Source of the DNA: Paenibacillus sp. MAHUQ-63
GTDB taxonomy: Bacteria; Bacillota; Bacilli; Paenibacillales; NBRC-103111
Reading direction: 5' to 3'
Assembly (NCBI RefSeq): GCF_028765165.1
Contig: NZ_JARADB010000006.1
Location: 124,001-188,000 of the forward strand
DNA: 64,000 nt
Positions within the stretch are counted from its first letter, which is position 1, and the number at the start of each line of letters is the position of its first letter. Position numbers and translations under genes: made by a program. Below, one piece after another: positions 44,635 to 51,994 of this stretch. The notes under the pieces were generated by a model, which worked only from the letters and a program-made list of their open reading frames with translations, ran no database searches and was not told where the DNA came from.

Positions 44635-45168
44635 ATGGGGAACGAGAAGAGACGGACCGGTGAGCGCATGCCGGAGAAATTGTTAAGAGAGCTGGATAAC
44701 GAAACCGATGCCAAGCTGAATATCGAGCAGTTAGCCCGGATCACCGCCATGGTTCGCGAGTATCAGGGAAACATCAAGTCTCATCTGACGCATCAGCAGG
44801 AAAAGAAGTCGACGTGGGCCGACCGGCTGGCGGATCGCATAGCGTTTTTCGGAGGAAGCTGGACGTTCATTGTGTTCTTCGGCTTGTTTCTGGCAGCATG
44901 GATGGCGCTGAATCTGACTCGCTTGGCCTTCGATAAGCCTCCGTTCATATTGCTGAACCTGATTCTGTCCTGCATCTCGGCATTCCAAGCGCCTGTCATT
45001 CTAATGAGCCAGAATCGTCAAGCGGCCAGAGATAAGCAGGAGGCTATTCTGGATTTCGCCATTAATTACCGGGCGGAGCAGGAGAATATGGAGCTGAAGG
45101 AGCTATTGGAACGGCTGGACAGCAGATTGGAACGGATGGAGCAGCGTGTGTTAGACAAAATGCAGTGA
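44635..45168 (+). CDS. DUF1003 membrane protein
   Basis: Predicted 177-residue protein with two membrane helices at about residues 75-95 and 105-125 (GSWTFIVFFGLFLAAWMALN, PFILLNLILSCISAFQAPVILM), then a helical tail (LKELLERLDSRLERMEQRV). This is the DUF1003 family, of unknown function. ATG 44635 is supported by AAAAGAGGG; the frame from 44605 lacks one. A poor SigB-like match (GTTTCG-N14-GGTTAA) lies upstream at about 44568, so SigB control is possible but not shown. Confidence 0.85.
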   Translation: MGNEKRRTGERMPEKLLRELDNETDAKLNIEQLARITAMVREYQGNIKSHLTHQQEKKSTWADRLADRIAFFGGSWTFIVFFGLFLAAWMALNLTRLAFDKPPFILLNLILSCISAFQAPVILMSQNRQAARDKQEAILDFAINYRAEQENMELKELLERLDSRLERMEQRVLDKMQ

Positions 45169-45183
45169 GAGTGAACAAGCCTT

Positions 45184-45209
45184 GTTTCACATGATGGACA
45201 AGCGGGTAT
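45184..45209 (+). promoter_or_regulatory. SigB-type promoter of the DUF1328-gsp17M pair
   Basis: GTTTCA (45184-45189), 14 nt, GGGTAT (45204-45209), about 50 bp before the DUF1328 start. Confidence 0.88.
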
Positions 45210-45260
45210 TAATGATCATAGCCAAGAACAACAAATAGATCATGAAAGAAGGTGTTTCCT

Positions 45261-45425
45261 ATGTTAGGTTGGGCTATCATGTTCCTGATTATTGCGCTAG
45301 TCGCAGGAGTATTCGGATTCTTCGGCATTGTTTCAACAGCCGTAGGGATTGCCAAGGTATTATTCTTCGTGTTCCTGATTATGTTCGTCGTCTCGCTGAT
45401 TTTCGGCAGACGGAAAGGCTTCTGA
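45261..45425 (+). CDS. DUF1328 (YtjA-like) small membrane protein, 54 residues
   Basis: A 54-residue protein beginning [20 protein letters not shown], with two membrane helices and a basic C-terminus (GRRKGF). It fits the DUF1328/YtjA family of small stress-associated membrane proteins. GAAAGAAGG lies before ATG 45261 and a SigB-type promoter is 52 bp upstream. It is followed 63 bp later by the stress protein gene and is likely co-transcribed. Confidence 0.85.
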   Translation: MLGWAIMFLIIALVAGVFGFFGIVSTAVGIAKVLFFVFLIMFVVSLIFGRRKGF

Positions 45426-45488
45426 CGATTACCGTAGTGAGTAGCCAGACGCTTCACCTATACCCTATTCGATTGAGGAGGAACGACC

Positions 45489-45869
45489 ATGAATACTTAT
45501 CCAAGAGTGAGTGTGACATCCAACCTTCAAGAAGCGCAGGAGCAAGTGAAGCAGCTATACCGCGAGGGTTTTGCAAGGGACAACATTTATGTACTGACAC
45601 ATAGTGAGGACGGCACGGAATTCGTTGCCAACTATACGGGTGCAGAGCAGATTACGATGGCGGAGGAAGGCGTGTTGACGTCGATCGCCAATCTGTTCCG
45701 ATCCCGCGGCGAGGAGCTCCGGGCGAAGATGAGAGCGCTTGGTGTGTCCGAAGCCGAGGCGACCCGGCTGGAGAGCGAGTTGGATAGAGGCAAGATACTC
45801 GTTCTCGGGAAGCCTTCGGGTGAAGGCATGGTGTATGATGAGGCTGATTTCCAACGGACGATATTGTAA
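45489..45869 (+). CDS. gsp17M: General stress protein 17M-like (YflT family)
   Basis: Predicted 126-residue soluble protein. The family N-terminus (SVTSNLQEAQEQVKQLYREGFARDNIYVLTH) aligns with Bacillus YflT/Gsp17M, a SigB-dependent general stress protein of unknown biochemistry, followed by the charged EGVLTSIANLFRSRGEELRAKM region. Gene and promoter context (45184-45209) agree. GAGGAG precedes ATG 45489. A terminator follows at 45875. Confidence 0.88.
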   Translation: MNTYPRVSVTSNLQEAQEQVKQLYREGFARDNIYVLTHSEDGTEFVANYTGAEQITMAEEGVLTSIANLFRSRGEELRAKMRALGVSEAEATRLESELDRGKILVLGKPSGEGMVYDEADFQRTIL

Positions 45870-45874
45870 AGGAG

Positions 45875-45903
45875 AAGGTGTCCCGCTGACGGGGCACCTT
45901 TTT
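45875..45903 (+). terminator. Terminator after gsp17M
   Basis: AAGGTG, CCCG, a loop, CGGG and CACCTT form a compact hairpin, then TTT. Confidence 0.75.
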
Positions 45904-45936
45904 CGTTGTCCGCGGCGATGCGGCGTGCAGGGCCGG

Positions 45937-46120
45937 CTAACGGACCCCACGGCCGTTATTCCGGCGTGATCGGCGCGGTCGCGAGTCTAACGGACACCGG
46001 AGCGCTTATTTGCCGGTTTCGCGGCGAAATCTCGCCGAAATGGGGCAAATAGCGGCAGCGGTGTCCGTTAGAGAAGGAAAGCGGCTCAAATGCGTGGAAT
46101 AAGGGCCGCTGTGTCCATTG
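45937..46120. repeat. Intergenic 184-bp F-F-R-R element, first of a tandem pair
   Basis: Forward cores lie at 45937-45963 and 45987-46016, reverse cores at 46045-46071 and 46096-46120. It is the best preserved member: the inner and outer core pairs are close to exact inverted complements. It is followed 22 bp later by a near-identical copy. Confidence 0.85.
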
Positions 46121-46141
46121 GCGGGGGGCGGGCTTCGCCGG

Positions 46142-46325
46142 CTAACGGACCCCACGGCCGTTATTCCGGCGCGATCGGCGCGGTCGCGAGTCTAACGGAC
46201 ACCGGAGCGCTTATTTGCCGGTTTCGCGGCGAAATCTCGCCGAAATGGGGCAAATAGCGGCAGCGGTGTCCGTTGGAGAAGGAAAGCGGCCCAAATGCGT
46301 GGAATAAGGGCCGCTGTGTCCATTA
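46142..46325. repeat. Intergenic 184-bp F-F-R-R element, second of a tandem pair
   Basis: Copy of the preceding element displaced by 205 bp, differing at only a few bases (for example the GTGATC to GCGATC change near the start and T to G in the third core). Very recent duplication is implied. No gene can be supported in 45870-46522. Confidence 0.85.
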
Positions 46326-46448
46326 GGCGCAGCCGGGTCTCCGTCGCAGCCGATCTCACCTTCCCGGCCAGCGCAGTCGGTTCCTGGTTGCCGTCCCCGC
46401 CGGCGACACGGCGCAGCCGTCCCCGCCGATCGCCGGCCGAAACATGAG

Positions 46449-46484
46449 AAAGCCCTATATACCAGAAGGTATACAGGGCTTTTT
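46449..46484. terminator. Bidirectional terminator downstream of the cold-inducible gene
   Basis: AAAGCCCT, ATACC, AGAA, GGTAT and AGGGCTTT form a strong hairpin with Ts on the plus side. Confidence 0.75.
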
Positions 46485-46522
46485 CGGGGCTTCTTCGTAC
46501 TGCCATCGGCTGATCCTTTAAA

Positions 46523-46723
46523 TCAACGCCTGCTGCTTGTGTTCGATAAGGTAGGGAGCATCTTGGAATCTTTGACCATGGCAGAATGACAAATCGGACA
46601 TTCCGGACTTTCTTCGAATGAAAAGTTATCTCTCATCCAACAGGAGCACTGTTCCGTGCTGCAAGTCCAAATGCTCGTTTGCTCTTCGGGAACTGGTTCC
46701 ATCGATTTCTTTGAAAAGTACAT
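46523..46723 (-). CDS. YdjO-like cold-inducible zinc-ribbon protein
   Basis: Predicted 66-residue protein with a probable zinc-binding set: CSTEQCSCWMRDNF and CPICHSAM. It resembles Bacillus YdjO, a small cold-inducible protein. GGAGGAG lies before ATG 46723. It is 72 bp downstream of the cold-shock protein gene on the same strand and may be read from the same promoter. Function unknown. Confidence 0.75.
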   Translation of the reverse strand: MYFSKKSMEPVPEEQTSIWTCSTEQCSCWMRDNFSFEESPECPICHSAMVKDSKMLPTLSNTSSRR

Positions 46724-46795
46724 ATGAAACTCCTCCTTGTCATCGTAGATTCAGACTCAGACTCGCAAGCAGTGTATAGCAATATGGAGTAAGGA

Positions 46796-46996
46796 CTACA
46801 GCTTGACTACATTTTCAGCTTGCGGTCCGCGGTTACCTTGAACAACTTCAAATTGTACGCGTTGGCCTTCATCCAAGCTTTTGAAACCTTCCCCTTGAAT
46901 TGCGCTGAAGTGAACGAACACGTCGTTGCCGCCTTCCACTTCAATGAAACCAAAACCTTTTTCTGCATTGAACCATTTAACCGTACCTGTTTCCAT
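46796..46996 (-). CDS. csp: Cold-shock protein of the CspA family
   Basis: Predicted 66-residue OB-fold RNA/ssDNA-binding protein. RNP motifs [15 protein letters not shown] and [10 protein letters not shown] are intact, and the length is standard. GGAGG precedes ATG 46996. Between 46997 and 47340 there is no gene. That stretch should contain the csp promoter and a leader, and a GC-rich part at 47160-47330 in which I see no clear signal. Confidence 0.97.
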   Translation of the reverse strand: METGTVKWFNAEKGFGFIEVEGGNDVFVHFSAIQGEGFKSLDEGQRVQFEVVQGNRGPQAENVVKL

Positions 46997-47338
46997 GTAA
47001 CATAAACCTCCAATAATTTGTTCCTGCGTATCGACTTTTGGTTAGTGTAAAACCTGATAGCTTGTTAACAACGCAGCTTTGATAATATATCCAGTTGGAA
47101 GGGAGCTTATTCCAATTTCATGAAAATTTCATTTCCGGGCGGATTGACCTCTGCCAAATGCTGCATTTCACTGAGGCTGCTTGCCGCAGCAAAGCCCTGA
47201 CGCGGGCTCTAACGGCGAGCCCCCGTCTCTAGCTGCCGCACAGGCCTCGGTCCAGCGCCACGGCGCCGAGCGGCCGCCTGTATTGGAGGCCTGTACGCTT
47301 CCGCCACAGCCAGCCTTACAGCCGCCGATGGCCCAACC

Positions 47339-47384
47339 AAAAAAGCTCGCCCCAAAACTCAGACGACCTGAGGGGCGAGCTCTC
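47339..47384 (-). terminator. Terminator after the first lipoprotein gene
   Basis: On the minus strand, AGCTCGCCCC with its complement GGGGCGAGCT encloses a small CTCAG stem and is followed by TTTTTT. Confidence 0.8.
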
Positions 47385-47387
47385 CTG

Positions 47388-49004
47388 CTATTCGCGTGAA
47401 ATATTCACGCTGTAGGTATCCTCATCGAACGCGACTTTGCACCCAAGCTGCTCGGCGATGAAGCGCAGCGGCACGAAGGCTGCGCCGTTCTTCAGAACAG
47501 GTGCGCTGTCCAGCTGCACGGACGCACCGTTCACGCTCGCGGCTGTGGAGTCCAGCGTCAGCACAAGCGTCTTCTCGGTCAAAGCGTCCTCGACCTTGAT
47601 CTGCTTGGCGGCTGCATCCCATTTCACCTCGGCGCCCAGCCGCTCGGAGAGGAAGCGCACCGGCACCATGGCCGCACCTTCCTCGTTAATGTACGGATGA
47701 CTCGCATCGTACGGCGAGTATTCTTCTTCTTCTTCTTCACTGAGCAGAAGACGGATATCCTGCTTGGCTATCTTGAGATCGTGCCGCAGCAAGTTGTAGA
47801 GCGGGGAATCCTTCTTGATCGAGCCGAGTACGGCAGCGCCGTTGTCCTTCGAGATACTGTCCAGATCCTGCGTCCCGCCGGAAACATCAATCGCCGCCGC
47901 TTTAACCGGCTTGTTGATATTCCAAATTTCGTTGGTATAGGCGAGCTTCACAGCGCTGACGCCAGAGCTTGGATCGGCGATCGGCAATGTCAGCTCGGAC
48001 TGAACCTTGCGAATTTGTTTCTCGCCATCTATGTACAGATCGGCTTTCAGTGTGGTCTGGTCGCTCAGGAAAGCTTTGGCCTGCGGGTCCGAGAGGGAGG
48101 TGCGCATTTGCTCCATATTCTTATCCCAGTCCTTCAGTTGTTTCCCCAGCATTTGGTTGATGGTTGTATACAGGAATTCGACGGCCAGCGTTTTGTTATC
48201 CAAGTAAGCGGTGGCAAGATCGGCATATTCGGAATGCGTCTCTTCCCCGGCGGCGGAGGCCTTCATGGATTCCTTGATGACCGGCACGAGGATGTCGTAG
48301 AGATGGCCGAGCATCTCCTTCAATCCTTTCTCATCCGCTGCTACATTCGTCAAGAATGCTTTGAGCAAAGGGAGCAGTTCGCTGCCCTTAATCTCGATTT
48401 GAACTTTCTGCAGCGCGAGGGTTTCGTTGTAGACAGTATCCGTAACGGACGAGACGGAAATATGTTCAGGGTTCGGCAAGTTTGTAATGAAGAATTTGTA
48501 TAAAGCCGGCATAAGCTCGTTCATTTTAGCGATCAGCTGCTGCTGCATCTCGGCGGAAATCGCCGCCGCAGCGGGAGATACAGCAGCTGCTGTATCGTCG
48601 AATCCCTTCGCCATATGGATAGAGAAGGGTTTCTTCGCACCTTCGACTTGCAGGATGAAGGCCTTTCCGTTCCATGTCATTTGAAAAGGAATCGATCCCT
48701 TGCCATACGTCAACGCACCGTCAACCGACATGTTCATTTTGTCCTGCAGCTGAATGTTTCGCAATTCCAGCTTGGCATGGTTCAGTGCTTCGATGGCTTG
48801 CTGGTCTTCTGCGGATAATCCGCCGGAATTGGTTGTGACAAGGTCCAGTTGAAGCGTGGTTTTGGCCGAGGCGGACTGCAGGGTGGCATTGTTCAGAAGA
48901 GCCTGTCCTACATCCAAGCCTTGAATTGTTTGGCAGCCTGTCAGCACCATCAGCATCACAGCCAATGCAGCGGAAAGCCACCATGTCATTCTCTTTCTTA
49001 ACAT
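47388..49004 (-). CDS. Surface lipoprotein with C-terminal copper-amine-oxidase-N-like domain, paralogue 1
   Basis: Predicted 538-residue lipoprotein. The signal peptide ends at Cys24 (VLTGC). Residues 30-400 form a long domain of unknown function, followed by an acidic SEEEEEEYS linker and a copper-amine-oxidase N-terminal-like domain at about 440-535 with two repeats (AMVPVRFLSERLGAEVKWD and AFVPLRFIAEQLGCKVAFD). In Paenibacillus this domain is a common stalk or binding module of surface proteins rather than an oxidase. It shares promoter-proximal sequence and whole-length similarity with the protein at 49682-51241. Role unknown. Confidence 0.85.
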   Translation of the reverse strand: MLRKRMTWWLSAALAVMLMVLTGCQTIQGLDVGQALLNNATLQSASAKTTLQLDLVTTNSGGLSAEDQQAIEALNHAKLELRNIQLQDKMNMSVDGALTYGKGSIPFQMTWNGKAFILQVEGAKKPFSIHMAKGFDDTAAAVSPAAAAISAEMQQQLIAKMNELMPALYKFFITNLPNPEHISVSSVTDTVYNETLALQKVQIEIKGSELLPLLKAFLTNVAADEKGLKEMLGHLYDILVPVIKESMKASAAGEETHSEYADLATAYLDNKTLAVEFLYTTINQMLGKQLKDWDKNMEQMRTSLSDPQAKAFLSDQTTLKADLYIDGEKQIRKVQSELTLPIADPSSGVSAVKLAYTNEIWNINKPVKAAAIDVSGGTQDLDSISKDNGAAVLGSIKKDSPLYNLLRHDLKIAKQDIRLLLSEEEEEEYSPYDASHPYINEEGAAMVPVRFLSERLGAEVKWDAAAKQIKVEDALTEKTLVLTLDSTAASVNGASVQLDSAPVLKNGAAFVPLRFIAEQLGCKVAFDEDTYSVNISRE

Positions 49005-49135
49005 CTACGAATCTACTCCTTATTATGAAATTGCTAGAGAATAATAGCTGCGATAGATTATACGCATGGATGAAGAGAAAGATGCGGTGGATACAGTAAA
49101 TTATTACAAATCATGGGATCCGCATATGGCCAAAG

Positions 49136-49171
49136 AAAAACGCCCCCAGGTCCAAGCAGACCGTAGGGGCG
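49136..49171 (-). terminator. Terminator after the histidine-rich protein gene
   Basis: On the minus strand, CGCCCC, GGTC, a loop, GACC and GGGGCG form a hairpin followed by TTTTTC. Confidence 0.75.
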
Positions 49172-49180
49172 AGATCGTAT

Positions 49181-49549
49181 TTAGGCAAGAAGTAAAATGA
49201 CGAGCAGTTCGAACAGCACCAACGTCAAAATCTGATTGTATTGAGCGGGTGTGTATACCGGTCTATGGCCTTGATGATGCGGGCTCATCGGAGTCGTCTG
49301 CAGATAGGCGTGATGCCCGTCAACGTTGACCAAAACTCCCTCATACGTATGCCCGTCTAGGGTTGTGACACGAATCGTGCGGCCGACATAGGGGTGAAGC
49401 GCGTTCATGATCATATTTCTTTTATGCCTCAATTGATTCGGCCAATTGGGTTCTGCCTGATAGAGGACATGGGGACCGTGCTGTCCATGGTGGCCGTGCT
49501 GGCCGTGCTGGTCATGTTGACCGGGTTGGAACGGAGGATTCGTATACAT
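49181..49549 (-). CDS. Histidine-rich protein with Sm-like fold, unknown function
   Basis: Predicted 122-residue protein. Residues 1-40 are rich in His, Gln and Gly (repeated GQHGQH pattern), and the middle is Sm/LSM-like (VGRTIRVTTLDGHTYEGVLVNVDGHHAYLQT). A His-Pro stretch and a C-terminal hydrophobic segment (ILTLVLFELLVILLLA) follow. AAAGGAG lies 8 nt before ATG 49549. It sits between two paralogous lipoprotein genes on the same strand. A metal-binding or spore-surface role is possible, but I cannot support one. Confidence 0.6.
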   Translation of the reverse strand: MYTNPPFQPGQHDQHGQHGHHGQHGPHVLYQAEPNWPNQLRHKRNMIMNALHPYVGRTIRVTTLDGHTYEGVLVNVDGHHAYLQTTPMSPHHQGHRPVYTPAQYNQILTLVLFELLVILLLA

Positions 49550-49681
49550 GGTTTTCGCTCCTTTATTCGTTACGGCTGCTTCGAGCAGACGCATGTTGAA
49601 TGCCTAGATGTATATAGACTATTCGCCCACCCGGAAAAGGTTCCGATAACGCAGCACAGCACATTCCGCACAACCCCGGCA

Positions 49682-51241
49682 CTAATCCCGCTTGATCGTT
49701 ACGACTCGCGTATCATCGTCGAACGAGACGACACCGCCGAGCGATTCTGCGATGAAACGGATCGGGACGAACGTAGAGCCATTAACGAGCGTTGCTGCGC
49801 TCTCCAGTTCGATTGAAGCGCCGTCAACGCTGGCGGTGCGGCGATCCAGCTTCAGGACGATGGTCCTGCCGGACAGCAAGTCTAGAATGGTAACTTCCTT
49901 CGTATCGGCATTCCAGCCGACTTCAGCGCCTAGCTTTTCCGAAATAAAACGGACCGGCACCATCGTTTTACTGTCTCCGTTGATGAAAGGCTGCGGAGTA
50001 TCGCTTGCCGCCGGATCCCCGCTTTCATTTAATTGCAAATGGACTTCTTTTCTCGCGATTTTCGCGTCTTCTCTCAGCAAAGTGTAGATGAGCGAATGCC
50101 GGTCGAGGTTGCCCAGCACTCTGTAGACCGTGGAAGCATCTACACCGACGGGCACGAAGCCGCCGGAGATATCGATCGAATCAGCCTTCACCGGCTTATT
50201 CACATTCCAGGTCTCGCTAACGAAATTCAACCTCAAACCGGCAACCCCAGTGCCCGTATCCGGCATCGGCATGCTCAGCGCCAAGCTTTGTTTCCGTACC
50301 CCGTGATCGCCGTCTACGTAGAAGTCCGCCGCCAGCGCGGACTTGCTGCCGAACATAGCGTGAACCGGCAGGACGCCTTGTTCTCCGTCGCCCGATATAA
50401 CGGCGGCTAGCGACTCTGCCGCTTTGGCGAGATAATCATGGACAGGCTGATAAATGAAACCGACAGCCAACGGCTTATTGCCGAGCAGCTTTAGCGTGAA
50501 GTCCGCTGAACCCGATGCGATCTCTTCCTGAATGATCGGGTACATGGCATCGTACAACTGGCTGATCAGCTCTTGCAGCCCTGCTTCATCGGCAAGAATC
50601 CCGCTAAGCAGCCTGTCCAGCAGGGAGGCCAGTTCCGTGCCGGTTAGCTCCATATGTACCTTCTGAAGGGACAGGTCCGCTCCGCCAACTTTCTCCGTAA
50701 CGGAGGAGACCGCAATGCTCGGAGGATTCGGCATATTCGCTAGAATAAACCCGATGACGGCGGGCTTAATCTCCGCCGCTTTGCTGCCGATCTGCTCTTG
50801 AAGTGCGGCAGGGAGCAGCTTGGTGAACGATGCGTTCGAACTCCCCAAGAGGTCGATAACAACCGGCTTCTTCCCGCCCTCGACCTGCCAGATGAGCTTC
50901 GTGCCGTCCACGGCAATCTGGAAAGGGATCGTACCTTTCCCATATGTGATCGTGCCGTCTGCCGAAAGCTTCTGCGTACTCTCGGTTTTCACATTTGCAA
51001 GTTCGATTGTCACTTTGTGCAGGGCGCTAAGGGCCTGCTGCTCAACAGCGCTCAGTTGGGAAGTATCCCCGGGCACAAGCTCGATCTGCAGGCTGCCTGC
51101 GGACTCCGAGGATGTGGCTGCCGAACTTTGTTGAATGGCTGCAGCCAGGTCTACGCCTTGTACGGACTGACAGCCCGTCAGCGTCAACAGCAAGAGAACC
51201 CATGCGGCGGAAACCCACCAGGTCACTTTCTTTTTATACAT
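49682..51241 (-). CDS. Surface lipoprotein with C-terminal copper-amine-oxidase-N-like domain, paralogue 2
   Basis: Predicted 519-residue lipoprotein (Cys24 after LTLTG). It resembles the product of 47388-49004 along its length (KVTWWVSAAWVLLLLTLTGCQSVQG versus the other's RMTWWLSAALAV start; MVPVRFISEKLGAEVGWN and FVPIRFIAESLGGVVSFD at the end). The start region GGAGTAGATT is also alike in both. They look like a gene duplication separated by the histidine-rich gene. The ligand is unknown. Confidence 0.85.
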   Translation of the reverse strand: MYKKKVTWWVSAAWVLLLLTLTGCQSVQGVDLAAAIQQSSAATSSESAGSLQIELVPGDTSQLSAVEQQALSALHKVTIELANVKTESTQKLSADGTITYGKGTIPFQIAVDGTKLIWQVEGGKKPVVIDLLGSSNASFTKLLPAALQEQIGSKAAEIKPAVIGFILANMPNPPSIAVSSVTEKVGGADLSLQKVHMELTGTELASLLDRLLSGILADEAGLQELISQLYDAMYPIIQEEIASGSADFTLKLLGNKPLAVGFIYQPVHDYLAKAAESLAAVISGDGEQGVLPVHAMFGSKSALAADFYVDGDHGVRKQSLALSMPMPDTGTGVAGLRLNFVSETWNVNKPVKADSIDISGGFVPVGVDASTVYRVLGNLDRHSLIYTLLREDAKIARKEVHLQLNESGDPAASDTPQPFINGDSKTMVPVRFISEKLGAEVGWNADTKEVTILDLLSGRTIVLKLDRRTASVDGASIELESAATLVNGSTFVPIRFIAESLGGVVSFDDDTRVVTIKRD

Positions 51242-51428
51242 GTGCTAATCTACTCCTTAGGTTTAATAGAATAACATAAAGACGCCCAATGATTATACGC
51301 GAGCCGAAGAAGAAGGATTCGCACCTCATTTTAGATTTTTTTTGACCGAAACCTTTTATTACCAGTTGAGTCTATATTTATGAGGTGAGAGATGCGCTTC
51401 GGCAGGAAGCCCTAAGGAGGTGACGTCT

Positions 51429-51968
51429 ATGATGACTTTGTTTGCCATATGTTTCTTTACAGGCCTTGTATTGACGGTGCTGCTCACGTTTTTCGGCGGC
51501 GATTTCTTCGAATTCCACGGGGATGCCGGGGGAGGACATGGCCACGGCCATGGGGGACCGTCCTTCTTCAACCTGTCCTCGCTGTTAGCCAGCTTGACGG
51601 CATTCGGCGGGATCGGTTATATGCTTGGCGAGCTCGGCATGACGAACGCTTTGGTCATTTTGCTGATTGCTATCGGTTCCGGCCTCGTGATGGGATGGCT
51701 GTTCTTCCTCTTTTACGTCAAAGTCATCTACAAACATGATAACAGTATGAAGGAGAGCGATTTTGAGCTTAGCGGACAACTGGGCAGGTTGATCGTGGGA
51801 ATTAACGGCCATGGCATCGGCGAGATGGTCATTGTCATGCAGGGGACCAAGCGCTCTATCAGCGCTCGATCCGCGGAGGGAGAGTCCATTCCCAAAGGGG
51901 CTAAGGTAGTTATTTTGCATATGGATAAAGGTGTTGCGACAGTAAGCAGATTCAGTGATCTGGCCTAA
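51429..51968 (+). CDS. NfeD-family membrane protein (YuaF-like)
   Basis: Predicted 179-residue protein. A membrane helix lies at about residues 3-22, a His/Gly-rich loop (HGDAGGGHGHGHGG) follows, two further helices lie at about 55-100, and the C-terminal part is an OB-like NfeD domain (LSGQLGRLIVGINGHGIGEMVIV). It is the NfeD partner of the flotillin encoded 26 bp downstream, the pair known in Bacillus as YuaF-FloT. AAGGAGG at 51414-51420 supports ATG 51429. Confidence 0.9.
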   Translation: MMTLFAICFFTGLVLTVLLTFFGGDFFEFHGDAGGGHGHGHGGPSFFNLSSLLASLTAFGGIGYMLGELGMTNALVILLIAIGSGLVMGWLFFLFYVKVIYKHDNSMKESDFELSGQLGRLIVGINGHGIGEMVIVMQGTKRSISARSAEGESIPKGAKVVILHMDKGVATVSRFSDLA

Positions 51969-51994
51969 ATACACTCTCGGGAGGTAATACGTTC

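Noticed and set aside
45937-46325. Possible CRISPR or rRNA-like structured RNA
   Set aside because: Cores alternate orientation F-F-R-R, and the spacers are shared between the two copies; no cas genes or rRNA sequence.
46997-47337. Coding sequence in the GC-rich stretch upstream of csp
   Set aside because: Only short frames without start signals; composition looks like leader and decayed intergenic DNA.
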